From an uncultured Eubacteriales bacterium (lineage in GTDB: Bacteria > Bacillota > Clostridia > Oscillospirales > CAG-272), in the NCBI GenBank assembly GCA_905210485.1, contig CAJLXA010000011.1, positions 1-41,283 on the forward strand: a stretch of DNA of 41,283 bases, in the 5' to 3' direction. A program made the position numbers and the translations under genes. The notes beneath the pieces are model-generated. The model saw only the letters and a program-made list of their open reading frames with translations, was not told where the DNA came from and did not search any database. This document shows, one piece after another, positions 24,948-32,978 of the stretch; within the stretch, counting starts at the first letter, position 1; every line of letters starts with the position of its first letter.

Positions 24948-26930
24948 ATGGAAAACAACAAAGAAAAAAGGCCCGATAATGCGGGCGGTAACTATCACAA
25001 AAGGAGAAAGATATTCCGGCCGCGCACACCGCGGAACGAACTTGCGGCCGAAAGCGGCAAAGACGCGGTAAGCGAGAAAAATGCCACGCCGGCAGACAAA
25101 GCGGAACCGCCGGTGAAAAAGCCGCAAAACGGCAGAAGAAAGCCGCAGAATACGTCAAAACCGAAAACCAGCGCCGGCAATGCCGCCGCTCCTGCACCGA
25201 AAAACGGCAAAAAAGCGGGTTCCGCCTCCGGAAAATCGACCGGCGGCCACAAAAAGGAGCTTTTCACCGGGAACGGCAAAATCCGCGTCATGATGCTCGG
25301 CGGTCTGCAGGAGATCGGCAAGAACCTCGGCGTTATCGAATATAACGATGAGATTCTGATCGTCGACTGCGGTATCGCGTTCCCCGACGAGGAAATGCCG
25401 GGCGTGGATCTTGTTATCCCCGATATTTCCTATCTTGAAAAGAATGCGGAAAAGATCCGCGGTCTTGTCATCACACACGGTCACGAAGACCACATCGGCG
25501 GTATTCCCTATATTCTCCGCAATATCAATCCCCCGATCTACGGCACGCGCCTGACGATCGGCATCCTGCAAAACAAACTGAAAGAGCATCGCCTGCCGGC
25601 GAAGCCCTCGCTTAACACCGTGGAGGCGGGCGACATCGTGAAACTCGGCGATTTCCGCGTGGAATTCATTCATGTGAACCACTCGATCGCCGACGCCTGC
25701 TGTCTTGCAATCCACACGCCCGCCGGCGTTATCTTCCATACGGGCGACTTCAAACTCGACGTTTCGCCGATCGACGGCCGCATGATGGACATTGCCCGCA
25801 TCGGAGAGATTGGCAATGCCGGCGTTCTTCTCATGATGGGCGAATCGACCAATGCGGAACGCCCCGGGTTTACGCCCTCCGAACGCAAAGTGGGCGGCTC
25901 GCTTGAAAACATCTTCTCGAAATACACGGATAACCGGCTGATTATCGCCACGTTTTCTTCCAACGTCCATCGCGTACAGCAGATCATCGACGCCAGCGTG
26001 CGCCACGGACGCAAGGTCGCGGTGCTCGGCCGCAGCATGGAAACGGTCGTCGGCGCCGCGGTGGAACTCGGCTACATGACAATGCCCGAAGGAACGCTGA
26101 TCGACATCGGCGAAACGCGCCGTTACAAGCCCTCCGAAATCACGCTGATCACAACGGGAAGTCAGGGCGAGCCGATGAGCGCGCTTTACCGCATGGCGTT
26201 TGACGAACATGACAAAGTGCATCTCGCTTCCGACGACGTGGTGGTTTTGAGTTCCAGCGCCATTCCCGGAAACGAAAAACTTGTCGGCAAGATCATCAAC
26301 GCGCTGGTGAAGAACGGCATCAGGATCATCAACGATTCCGTGGCCGACGTTCACGTTTCCGGCCATGCATGTCAGGAAGAACTGAAACTCATGCTTGCGC
26401 TGGTAAAACCGAAATATTTCATGCCCATTCACGGAGAATACCGCCACCTGTACGCGCATAAGGAACTTGCGGAATTCATGGGGATTCCGTCGTCGGACAT
26501 CTTCGTTTCCGAAATCGGCAAAGTTCTGGAGATCGACAAAAAGGGCGCGCGTTTCCAGGGAACCGTTCCGTCCGGCAAAGTGCTGGTGGACGGCAGCGGC
26601 GTGGGAGACGTCGGCAATATTGTTCTGCGTGACAGAAAGCATCTGGCACAGGACGGCCTTATCGTGGTAGTCGCAACCGTCGACATGGAGGGGAAAATGA
26701 TTCTCTCCGGCCCCGACGTTGTGTCGCGCGGCTTTGTCTATGTACGCGAAGCGGAAGAACTGATGGACAACGTGCGCCGCATTGTGCGCAACGTTATCGA
26801 ACGCGCCTTTGAAAAGAGCGAATACGGCTGGATGGAGATGAAGACCGATGTCCGCGACGAACTCGGCAAATATCTCTTCGCCAAAACCAAGCGTAAACCG
26901 ATGATCCTGCCGGTCATCATGAATATGTGA
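24948..26930 (+). CDS. rnjA: Ribonuclease J
   Basis: Metallo-beta-lactamase/beta-CASP ribonuclease with 5'-exonuclease and endonuclease activity in mRNA turnover and rRNA maturation. The core begins at about residue 103 (IRVMMLGGLQEIGKNLGVIE) and carries the zinc motif HGHEDHIGG, then HTGDFKLD, the beta-CASP segment with FSSNVHRVQQ, and the C-terminal HVSGHACQEEL and MPIHGEYRHL. Residues 1-100 are a Lys/Arg/Pro/Ala-rich, probably disordered extension that standard RNase J (about 555 residues) lacks; it may bind RNA or partners. The ATG has AAAGGA about seven bases upstream. The stop overlaps the start of the phosphopantetheinyl transferase gene. Confidence 0.95.
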   Translation: MENNKEKRPDNAGGNYHKRRKIFRPRTPRNELAAESGKDAVSEKNATPADKAEPPVKKPQNGRRKPQNTSKPKTSAGNAAAPAPKNGKKAGSASGKSTGGHKKELFTGNGKIRVMMLGGLQEIGKNLGVIEYNDEILIVDCGIAFPDEEMPGVDLVIPDISYLEKNAEKIRGLVITHGHEDHIGGIPYILRNINPPIYGTRLTIGILQNKLKEHRLPAKPSLNTVEAGDIVKLGDFRVEFIHVNHSIADACCLAIHTPAGVIFHTGDFKLDVSPIDGRMMDIARIGEIGNAGVLLMMGESTNAERPGFTPSERKVGGSLENIFSKYTDNRLIIATFSSNVHRVQQIIDASVRHGRKVAVLGRSMETVVGAAVELGYMTMPEGTLIDIGETRRYKPSEITLITTGSQGEPMSALYRMAFDEHDKVHLASDDVVVLSSSAIPGNEKLVGKIINALVKNGIRIINDSVADVHVSGHACQEELKLMLALVKPKYFMPIHGEYRHLYAHKELAEFMGIPSSDIFVSEIGKVLEIDKKGARFQGTVPSGKVLVDGSGVGDVGNIVLRDRKHLAQDGLIVVVATVDMEGKMILSGPDVVSRGFVYVREAEELMDNVRRIVRNVIERAFEKSEYGWMEMKTDVRDELGKYLFAKTKRKPMILPVIMNM

Positions 26931-27502
26931 TGACGGCCATTCGTTACTGCGGGATACCGGCCGTTTCCGCGGAAATACCTCCGGATACATGGCCCGAAAC
27001 GGTTCTCGCCCATATACGGAAAAAAAACGGGAAAGCCGCTATGGAAAGCACAGCGGCCTATACCGCCCTTGAAGAACTGCTTGCCGAAGAAAAAAAGAGC
27101 GGACTTTTTGACAAAATCGCCTACACGGATACAGGGAAACCGGTCTTCACGGAGGGGGGGCTGTATTTCTCCCTCTCCCATACCGACGGCGCCGCGGTTG
27201 CCGTCCTTGCGGACAGACCCGTCGGCGCGGATATAGAAAAAATGGTCGAAGACCGCGATTTTCTCCGTCTCGCGAAACGTTTTCTTGATGAAGAAAGTCT
27301 TCTTGCGTTGAAAAAGGCGCCGCAGAACGATATAGCGGAGCGGTTTTATTCGCTATGGACGGCCTATGAAGCCTGCGCCAAACTGATCGGCGACGGCATC
27401 GCGGCTCACATCGGGCGCCCCCTGCCCTCCGGCATCGCTGTAAAAACAAGCGTTGTAACCATTGACGGCGCGCATTATGTGCTGACGGTCGCCCAAAAGT
27501 AA
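26930..27502 (+). CDS. 4'-phosphopantetheinyl transferase, Sfp type
   Basis: Transfers phosphopantetheine from CoA to the conserved Ser of carrier proteins. The 190 residues carry the Sfp-superfamily motifs LYFSLSHTDG, VGADIEKM (Mg-binding Asp and Glu) and FYSLWTAYEACAKLIGDG, the variant of the (W)(S/T)xKEA motif, here with Tyr for Lys. It is somewhat shorter than Sfp (about 224). The ATG shares one base with the rnjA stop (TGATG), so translation is coupled to RNase J. The ACP at 32730 and its operon lie about 5 kb away and are natural clients, but that is inference; no AcpS is seen here. Confidence 0.88.
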   Translation: MTAIRYCGIPAVSAEIPPDTWPETVLAHIRKKNGKAAMESTAAYTALEELLAEEKKSGLFDKIAYTDTGKPVFTEGGLYFSLSHTDGAAVAVLADRPVGADIEKMVEDRDFLRLAKRFLDEESLLALKKAPQNDIAERFYSLWTAYEACAKLIGDGIAAHIGRPLPSGIAVKTSVVTIDGAHYVLTVAQK

Positions 27503-27657
27503 AACCGTAGCGGAACCAAGCGGCGACGGCGCATGCCACGCCGCTTTTCCGGACAAATGGCGCTTTTGCGCCCGGTCCCCTCTCTTTGCATACAGCCGCT
27601 ATGCACTCCGGCGAATATAATTCCGGCAACAAAATATTCGGCGAATATAGCCAATAT

Positions 27658-27725
27658 AAAAGAGCCGCAGGCGCGGTGTCGTGTTATAATACCCTTAGGC
27701 GGGCCGCCCGGCGGGCGGCTCTTTT
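27658..27725. terminator. Nested hairpins downstream of the phosphopantetheinyl transferase
   Basis: AAAAGAGCCGC (27658-27668) can pair with GCGGCTCTTTT (27715-27725). Within this, GCCGCCC/GGGCGGC (27703-27709 with 27713-27719) forms a short GC hairpin followed by TCTTTTATT. The two are mutually exclusive. One of them probably ends the rnjA-Sfp transcript. The rest of 27503-27901 holds no gene I can support. Confidence 0.6.
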
Positions 27726-27771
27726 ATTGCTTTCCCGGCTGTCAATACCGTTTAACCGATATTGTTAAAAA

Positions 27772-27809
27772 ACGGCGTCCTGAGAATATCCTCAGGACGC
27801 CGTTTTATC
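27772..27809. terminator. Bidirectional terminator downstream of typA
   Basis: A perfect 16-bp stem AAAACGGCGTCCTGAG (27772-27787) with CTCAGGACGCCGTTTT (27794-27809), between the convergent rnjA-Sfp and typA units. Confidence 0.93.
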
Positions 27810-27901
27810 CGGAAGCGCAGGAAGAAACATAACAAGGGATAACCCCGGTGAAAGGCCGGTTTTCCGGCGCCGGTCTTCCGCGTTTCCCGATCCGCGGCGC
27901 T

Positions 27902-29734
27902 TTATCCTTCTTTTCTTGCGCGGGCTTCGGCTTTCAGACGAAGTTCGGTATTCAGAATCTTTTTGCGGAGGCGGATGGATTTCGGCGTGACTTCCATCAG
28001 TTCATCTTCGGCGATGAATTCAATGCCGTCTTCCAGACCGATCACGCGCGGCGTAATCAGCGTCAAAGCCTCGTCCGCACCTTTGGAACGGACGGCGGTG
28101 AGGTGCTTTTTCTTGCATACGTTAACGGCGATGTCGCCCTGCTTCGGGTTTTCGCCGACGATCATGCCTTCATACACGGGAACCGAAGCGCCGATGAACA
28201 AGGGGCCGCGATCCTGCGTGTAATAGAGACCGTAAGACGTGGTTTCACCGGTTTCCGAAGCCACGAGAGATCCCGTAAACCGGGTAACGATATCGCCTTT
28301 ATACGGCTGGTAACTGTCGAACACCGTGTTCAGAATTCCCTCTCCGCGCGTTGCGGTCATGAATTCGCTTCTGTATCCGAACAGACAGCGGGTCGGAATC
28401 ATATAGAAAAGACGCTGACGCGAACCGCGGAGCTGCATATCCAGGAGTTCGCCTTTCCGGGCGCCGATCTTTTCCATGACCGCGCCGACATATTCTTCGG
28501 GAACGTCGATCTCCACGCGTTCCACCGGTTCACAGCGAACCCCGTCGATGGTCTTATACAGTACGCGCGGCGTGGAGCAGGCCAGTTCGTAGCCCTCCCG
28601 GCGCATGTTCTCAATCAATATGGAAAGGTGCATTTCGCCGCGCCCCGCCACCTTGAAACTGTCGGTCGTATCGCCGTCGCTGACGCGGAGCGAAACATCG
28701 CGCAGAAGTTCACGGTAGAGGCGTTCGCGCAGATGCCGCGACGTAACGAATTTGCCCTCTTTTCCGGCAAACGGACTGTCGTTTACAGAGAAAGTCATTT
28801 CCAGCGTCGGCTCGCTGACCTTCACGAATTCCAAAGGTTCGATGTTCGACGTGCAGGTGACCGTATCGCCGATATTGATGTCGGCGGCGCCGGAAAAGCA
28901 TACGATGTCGCCCATCTTTGCGGAATCAACCTGCACACGGGTCAGACCGTCAAACTGATAAATAGACACGATCTTCGTGCGGCGCGGTTTGTCGTCCGGC
29001 GCGTGGAAGTTGGAGATGGCAACTTCCTGATTGACTTTCAAAGTACCGCGTTCGATGCGGCCGATACCGATACGGCCGACGTAATCGTTATAGTCGATGG
29101 AGGAAACGAGAAGCTGCAGGTCACCGTCGGGATCGCCTTCGGGCGCGGGAATATAATTCAGAATCGTCTCGAAAAGCGGGACAAGGTTCTTGCCCTGCTC
29201 GTCCTTGGAAAGCGACGCGGTGCCGGCGCGACCGGAGCAGAACAGGATCGGGGAATTCAACTGTTCGTCATTGGCGTTGAGATCCATCAGAAGTTCCAGC
29301 ACTTCGTCCTCGATCTCATCAAGGCGGGCGTCGGGACGGTCGATCTTGTTCACAACGACGATGACGCGGTGATTCAGCGCGAGGGCGCGTTCAAGCACGA
29401 AGCGCGTCTGCGGCATCGGGCCTTCCGCGGCGTCGACGAGCAGGATAACGCCGTTCACCATCTTCAGGATACGCTCGACCTCGCCGCCGAAATCGGCGTG
29501 ACCGGGTGTGTCGATGATATTGATCTTGACATCTTTGTAATGCACGGCCGTGTTTTTGGCCAGAATCGTGATACCGCGTTCCCTTTCAATGGCGTTGGAA
29601 TCCATGACGCGTTCCGCGACTTCCTGATTTTCACGGTAAACGCCGCCCTGACGCAGCATTTCGTCGACGAGGGTGGTTTTGCCGTGGTCAACGTGCGCGA
29701 TAATGGCGATGTTTCTTAAATCGTTGCGAACCAT
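27902..29734 (-). CDS. typA: Ribosome-associated GTPase TypA/BipA
   Basis: Translational GTPase related to EF-G and LepA that acts on the ribosome, with roles in 50S assembly, stress and low-temperature growth in other bacteria. The 610 residues match the family. G-domain motifs: HVDHGKTT (G1), RGITI (G2), DTPGHADFGGEV (G3), NKIDRPDA (G4) and the ILFCSGRAGTAS G5 region. EF-G-like domains II, III and V and the TypA-specific C-terminus follow. The ATG at 29734 has AAAGGA upstream. It has its own promoter and terminator. Confidence 0.97.
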   Translation of the reverse strand: MVRNDLRNIAIIAHVDHGKTTLVDEMLRQGGVYRENQEVAERVMDSNAIERERGITILAKNTAVHYKDVKINIIDTPGHADFGGEVERILKMVNGVILLVDAAEGPMPQTRFVLERALALNHRVIVVVNKIDRPDARLDEIEDEVLELLMDLNANDEQLNSPILFCSGRAGTASLSKDEQGKNLVPLFETILNYIPAPEGDPDGDLQLLVSSIDYNDYVGRIGIGRIERGTLKVNQEVAISNFHAPDDKPRRTKIVSIYQFDGLTRVQVDSAKMGDIVCFSGAADINIGDTVTCTSNIEPLEFVKVSEPTLEMTFSVNDSPFAGKEGKFVTSRHLRERLYRELLRDVSLRVSDGDTTDSFKVAGRGEMHLSILIENMRREGYELACSTPRVLYKTIDGVRCEPVERVEIDVPEEYVGAVMEKIGARKGELLDMQLRGSRQRLFYMIPTRCLFGYRSEFMTATRGEGILNTVFDSYQPYKGDIVTRFTGSLVASETGETTSYGLYYTQDRGPLFIGASVPVYEGMIVGENPKQGDIAVNVCKKKHLTAVRSKGADEALTLITPRVIGLEDGIEFIAEDELMEVTPKSIRLRKKILNTELRLKAEARARKEG

Positions 29735-29822
29735 AAAATGTGTCCTTTCACATTCGTTATTTTAAACTTCATGATATTGCCGGGCGGAAAGCACCGCTCC
29801 GGAAAAAAGCCTTAACTTCATT

Positions 29823-29851
29823 ATTATAGTACACCTTAACGAAAAAATCAA
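29823..29851 (-). promoter_or_regulatory. Promoter of typA
   Basis: Minus strand: TTGATT (29846-29851), 17-base spacer, TATAAT (29823-29828). The leader before the ATG is about 80 bases. Confidence 0.85.
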
Positions 29852-29931
29852 GAATTTCCGCGGAATTTCCCCTATATTTTTCCGCGGAGAGACGAATTTT
29901 GTGAAAAACAAACATTTTTCATGACCGCAGC

Positions 29932-29960
29932 TTGCAATTTGCGTTCGGAATCGCTATAAT
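29932..29960 (+). promoter_or_regulatory. Promoter of thiN
   Basis: TTGCAA (29932-29937), 17-base spacer, TATAAT (29955-29960), 32 bases before the ATG, leaving no room for a riboswitch. Confidence 0.85.
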
Positions 29961-29992
29961 TATCGGTGAAAAACGATCAAGAAAGGACATTT

Positions 29993-30622
29993 ATGCTCCC
30001 TGTATGTCATATTGTCGGCGCGCTCCCGCTCTCCGCGCCGCCCGCCGTCCGGCGCGGCGACCTTCTGATTGCGGCCGACGGCGGATACCGCGCCCTGAAA
30101 GAAAACGGTCTTTTGCCCGATTTCTGTATCGGCGACTTTGATTCCGCTCCCCGCCCGGACGGGGATAACGTTCTGGTTTTTCCCACGCATAAGGACGACA
30201 CCGACATGCTCCTTGCCGTGAAAGAGGGGCTTCTGCGCGGTTATCGCCGCTTTTGCCTTTACGGCGGCGTCGGCGGTCGCCTCGATCACACCGTTGCCAA
30301 CTTCGTAACGCTTGCTTACCTCACCGAAAAAGGCGCGTCGGGAATCCTGATCGGCGGCGCGGAAAACATCGCCTTTCTTCCGTGCGGACAGCGCCTCGCT
30401 TTCTCCGCGCCGCGAAAAGACGCGCTGTTTTCGGTTTTCCCTTACGGCGGCGACGGCGTTGCCGATCTTGCCGGCTTTGCTTACGGCGGAAAAGACGTGG
30501 CGTTCTCTTCCCGCTTTCCGCTCGGCGTCAGCAATGCGTTTCTCGGCGGCGACGCGTCGTTCTTTGCGAAAAAAGGCGATTTTCTCATTATCACCGAAGA
30601 AAAAATACCGTTCCCTTCTTGA
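29993..30622 (+). CDS. thiN: Thiamine pyrophosphokinase
   Basis: Converts thiamine + ATP to thiamine pyrophosphate + AMP. The 209 residues show AADGGYRAL (residues 27-35), IGDFDSA (46-52), THKDDTDM (65-72) and the GGVGGRLDHT substrate-binding motif (91-100), all diagnostic of the family. The ATG at 29993 has GAAAGGA five bases upstream. It lies directly before the TPP riboswitch and thiT, so import and phosphorylation of thiamine are encoded together, although only the transporter is downstream of the riboswitch. The thiT promoter overlaps this gene's stop codon. Confidence 0.95.
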   Translation: MLPVCHIVGALPLSAPPAVRRGDLLIAADGGYRALKENGLLPDFCIGDFDSAPRPDGDNVLVFPTHKDDTDMLLAVKEGLLRGYRRFCLYGGVGGRLDHTVANFVTLAYLTEKGASGILIGGAENIAFLPCGQRLAFSAPRKDALFSVFPYGGDGVADLAGFAYGGKDVAFSSRFPLGVSNAFLGGDASFFAKKGDFLIITEEKIPFPS

Positions 30623-30647
30623 CAAAGCCGAAGAAATCTGCTATCAT
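30619..30647 (+). promoter_or_regulatory. Promoter of the TPP riboswitch-thiT transcript
   Basis: TTGACA (30619-30624), 17-base spacer, TATCAT (30642-30647). The -35 hexamer overlaps the thiN stop codon at 30620-30622. Confidence 0.88.
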
Positions 30648-30673
30648 AGTCGCGAACCGCAAAACAGAATAAA

Positions 30674-30807
30674 GTCAGGGGTGCCTCACGGCTGAGACGG
30701 ATTCTTCCGAACCCTTAACCTGATACGGATAATGCCGTCGTAGGGAGTGCTTTCATCTACATATGAGGAATGTCATTTACCGCACGGAGTTCTGTGCGGT
30801 AATTTTT
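30674..30807 (+). promoter_or_regulatory. TPP (THI-box) riboswitch with transcription terminator
   Basis: The aptamer core GTCAGGGGTGCC ... GGCTGAGAC ... ACCCTTAACCTGATACGG followed by ATAATGCCGTCGTAGGGAGTG (about 30674-30750) is the classical TPP-binding RNA. It is followed by an intrinsic terminator, TTACCGCAC (30777-30785) paired with GTGCGGTAA (30794-30802) and TTTTT. TPP binding should favour termination, so thiT is expressed when TPP is scarce. Confidence 0.97.
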
Positions 30808-30828
30808 ATTATCAAGAAAGGCGTTCCC

Positions 30829-31422
30829 ATGAGATCCAAAAGAATTCACACCCTTACCGAATGTGCCGTAATGCTCGCGCTTTCGGTCGCGCTCTCCTTT
30901 GTCAAACTGTTTGAAATGCCGATGGGCGGCAGCGTTACGCTCGCTTCCATGCTCCCCGTGATGGTCGTCGCCATTCGCCACGGCTGGAGATGGGGTCTTC
31001 CCACCGCGTTCCTTTACGCGGGATTCCAACTTCTGCAGGCCTATCTGACCGGCAACGTATTCGTGTATTGCGAAACGCCCGCGACCATGATGATCTGCAT
31101 CCTGTTTGATTACGTTCTGCCGTTCACGCTGATCGGCTTTGCCGGCACTTTCCGCAGACTTTCTCTCGGAAAAATACAGAACTTCGGCATCTACCTCGGC
31201 ATTTTCGCCGTGACGGCGGTGCGCTTTGGCTGCCACTTCATATCGGGCGTTGCCATCTGGGGTCAGTGGGCGGAAGGCATGTCCCCCACCCTCTATTCTT
31301 TCCTTTACAACGGTTCGTTCCTCCTGCCCGAACTGCTCATCACACTTTTCGTTGCGGTGCTCCTGTTTGAACAGAAAGCTATTGACATCCGCGGCGATGC
31401 GCAGTATAATAAAAATAAGTGA
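30829..31422 (+). CDS. thiT: Thiamine transporter ThiT (ECF substrate-binding S component)
   Basis: Membrane S component that binds thiamine and works with the shared ECF energising module, which is not in this window. The 197 residues form about six hydrophobic segments with the ThiT signatures MPMGGSVTLASMLP (residues 31-44) and VRFGCHFISGVAIWGQW. The ATG at 30829 with GAAAGG upstream is the first start beyond the riboswitch terminator; longer frames read through the aptamer. The last 40 codons contain the rnpB promoter, and its stop codon overlaps the RNase P RNA 5' end. Confidence 0.94.
   Translation: MRSKRIHTLTECAVMLALSVALSFVKLFEMPMGGSVTLASMLPVMVVAIRHGWRWGLPTAFLYAGFQLLQAYLTGNVFVYCETPATMMICILFDYVLPFTLIGFAGTFRRLSLGKIQNFGIYLGIFAVTAVRFGCHFISGVAIWGQWAEGMSPTLYSFLYNGSFLLPELLITLFVAVLLFEQKAIDIRGDAQYNKNK
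31382..31410 (+). promoter_or_regulatory. Perfect consensus promoter of rnpB inside thiT
   Basis: TTGACA (31382-31387), 17-base spacer, TATAAT (31405-31410), all within thiT coding sequence. The predicted start lies at about 31417, the first base of helix P1. Confidence 0.95.
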
Positions 31423-31788
31423 ACGGTGCCGACGCGCGGTATCAGGCCGAAAGGTATTACCGTGAGGAAAGTCCGGGCTTCACAGAGCAGGGTAACGGAT
31501 AACGTCCGCCGAGGGTGACCTCCGGGAAAGTGCAACAGAAATAAACCGCCGTGTAAACGGTAAGGATGGAAAGGCGAGGTAAGAGCTCACCGGCATTGCA
31601 GGTAACTGCGTGCAACTGTAAACCCTATCCGAAGCAACACCGCTTGGGAGAGCCGCAAGGCTACGGCTGCTCGTCGGAATCCCATAGGTGGCAGAGGCTT
31701 TTGCCTTGAACCGACCGGAGACGGTCGGTGAAGATAGATGTCGGTTGCAGACGAAAGTCTGTACAGAACCCGGCTTATAAGTTCACTT
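31417..31788 (+). ncRNA. rnpB: RNase P RNA (bacterial type A)
   Basis: Catalytic RNA that removes tRNA 5' leaders. Conserved blocks: GAGGAAAGTCCGGGC, CAGGGTAACGGATAACGTCC, GTGCAACAGAAATAAACCGCC and, near the 3' end, ACAGAACCCGGCTTATAA. The ends pair as P1: AAGTGAAC (31417-31424) with GTTCACTT (31781-31788). The type A assignment rests on the CAGGGTAACG...GTGCAACAGA layout and is likely rather than certain. The 5' end overlaps the thiT stop codon by three bases. Confidence 0.97.
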
Positions 31789-31790
31789 GC

Positions 31791-31818
31791 GCCCGGAGGC
31801 AACTCCGGGCGTTTTTTT
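31791..31818 (+). terminator. Terminator of rnpB
   Basis: GCCCGGAG-GCAA-CTCCGGGC followed by G and seven T, starting two bases after P1. Confidence 0.96.
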
Positions 31819-31968
31819 ATGGCCAAGGCTTGCGGAATGTACGAAATTTGGGCATTTTCGCGATTTTGTCAATTTCCTTTTATTCCTTCCCGTGGTAAAA
31901 TAACCGTAATGACGTCGGAAAAATCCACGCGACGGTGTTTCTGTACGCAGGAAGAAAGGAGAAACGGT

Positions 31969-32526
31969 ATGCCGAATGACTATACAAAAGGTTCGATCAA
32001 ATCCGCGTTCATCTGTCTTCTGAACGAACGGCCGTTAAATAAAATCAGCGTTCGCAATATCGTCGATCTCTGCGACATCAGCCGCAACACGTTTTACTAC
32101 CATTTCCGCGATATTCCGTCGCTTCTCGAAGAAATCATCATCGACGCCGCCAATACGCTGATCCGCGAACACCCCACGGTGCTCTCCATGGAGGAATGTA
32201 TCGAAACCGCCTATACGTTTGTCAAAGACAACCGCCGCGCCGTCTATCATATCTACGATTCGGTTGACCGGGACGCTTACGAAAACTTTCTTATGAAAAT
32301 GTGCGAACACACATCGCGCCTTCTCGTGACCGACGTTCTGCGCGACAGAAACGCCTCGGACGAAGATAAAGAAGCGCTTATGTACTTCATGAAATGCCAA
32401 TTCTTCGGCCTGTGCATGGATTGGACGAAAAGCGGCATGAACGACGATATTGTGGAAAAATACCGCCGCACGGTGCGTCTTCTGTCCCGTGTTCCGCAGG
32501 GTATTTTCCAGGAAAAAAAGTCGTAA
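31969..32526 (+). CDS. TetR-family transcriptional regulator
   Basis: 185 residues with an N-terminal TetR DNA-binding domain: KGSIKSAFICLLNERPLNKI, then SVRNIVDLCDISRNTFYYHF, the helix-turn-helix with the typical NTFYYHF recognition-helix end. A ligand-binding helical C-terminus of low conservation follows. The ATG has AAAGGAG seven bases upstream. It lies 200 bases before the ACP gene in the same direction, with a large inverted repeat and the operon promoter between, so it is the best candidate for controlling the acyl-chain operon. The ligand (for example acyl-ACP or acyl-CoA) is a guess and not visible in sequence. Confidence 0.88.
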   Translation: MPNDYTKGSIKSAFICLLNERPLNKISVRNIVDLCDISRNTFYYHFRDIPSLLEEIIIDAANTLIREHPTVLSMEECIETAYTFVKDNRRAVYHIYDSVDRDAYENFLMKMCEHTSRLLVTDVLRDRNASDEDKEALMYFMKCQFFGLCMDWTKSGMNDDIVEKYRRTVRLLSRVPQGIFQEKKS

Positions 32527-32534
32527 TTTTTATT

Positions 32535-32583
32535 ACAAAATACCCCCCAGTGTCATAAAGTGCGACATCGGGAGGTATTTTGT
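32535..32583. promoter_or_regulatory. Large inverted repeat between tetR and the acyl operon promoter
   Basis: Arms ACAAAATACCCCCCAGTGTC (32535-32554) and the complement of ACAAAATACCTCCCGATGTC (32564-32583) match at 17 of 20 positions around a 9-base loop. AT-rich outer and GC-rich inner arms resemble a bidirectional terminator for tetR. The position, ending four bases before the -35, also fits a repressor operator. Both readings remain open. Confidence 0.75.
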
Positions 32584-32586
32584 CTA

Positions 32587-32615
32587 TTGCCGAAAACCGT
32601 ATTTTCTGATAAGAT
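32587..32615 (+). promoter_or_regulatory. Promoter of the acyl-chain biosynthesis operon
   Basis: TTGCCG (32587-32592), 17-base spacer, TAAGAT (32610-32615). A leader of about 108 bases follows, with a possible hairpin CGCGTTTT/AAAACGCG (32653-32660 with 32679-32686). Confidence 0.78.
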
Positions 32616-32729
32616 TAGCGCGTGCGGCAGGGACTGCGTCCTTTCTGCCGAGCGCGTTTTTTGCGGTTTTTCGCCGTGAAAACGCGAAAATACGTTTTTT
32701 AAATCAAGACATAAAGAGAGGGTAAAATC

Positions 32730-32978
32730 ATGAACGAAAACGAAGTAAAAGCAAAAATCAAAGAGATGCTCTGCGAGCGCCTCGGCATCGAGCCCGACGT
32801 CCTGGGATACGACACGGTTCTCTTCAATGAGGGTATCGGTCTCGACTCCATCGACTCCCTGGAAATCATCTCCGCGATCGACGAAGAATACGGCGTACAG
32901 ATGACCGGCGTGGGTAAAGAACACTTCCGCAACATCGACGCGCTCGCCGCTTACGTCATCGCGCACGCGGAGCAGTAA
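32730..32978 (+). CDS. acpP: Acyl carrier protein
   Basis: Carries the growing acyl chain on phosphopantetheine. The 82 residues are acidic and helical, with GLDSIDSLEI around Ser40, the attachment serine. The DSIDSLE form differs from the DSLDTVE of most housekeeping AcpP and is common in carriers of secondary type II systems as well as some Firmicute FAS, so the sequence does not decide between these. The ATG has GAGAGGG seven bases upstream. It is the first gene of the operon; its TAA overlaps the ketosynthase ATG by one base (TAATG), implying coupled translation. Confidence 0.93.
   Translation: MNENEVKAKIKEMLCERLGIEPDVLGYDTVLFNEGIGLDSIDSLEIISAIDEEYGVQMTGVGKEHFRNIDALAAYVIAHAEQ

Noticed and set aside
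25155..26990. 611-codon open frame antisense to rnjA
   Set aside because: Mirror of the RNase J codons; no motif or RBS.
27848..29719. 623-codon open frame antisense to typA
   Set aside because: typA is unmistakable on the minus strand; the antisense frame has no motif and no start signal.
30763..30828. Upstream start for thiT adding 22 residues
   Set aside because: Those codons lie inside the riboswitch terminator; the ATG at 30829 has its own RBS and begins the conserved protein.
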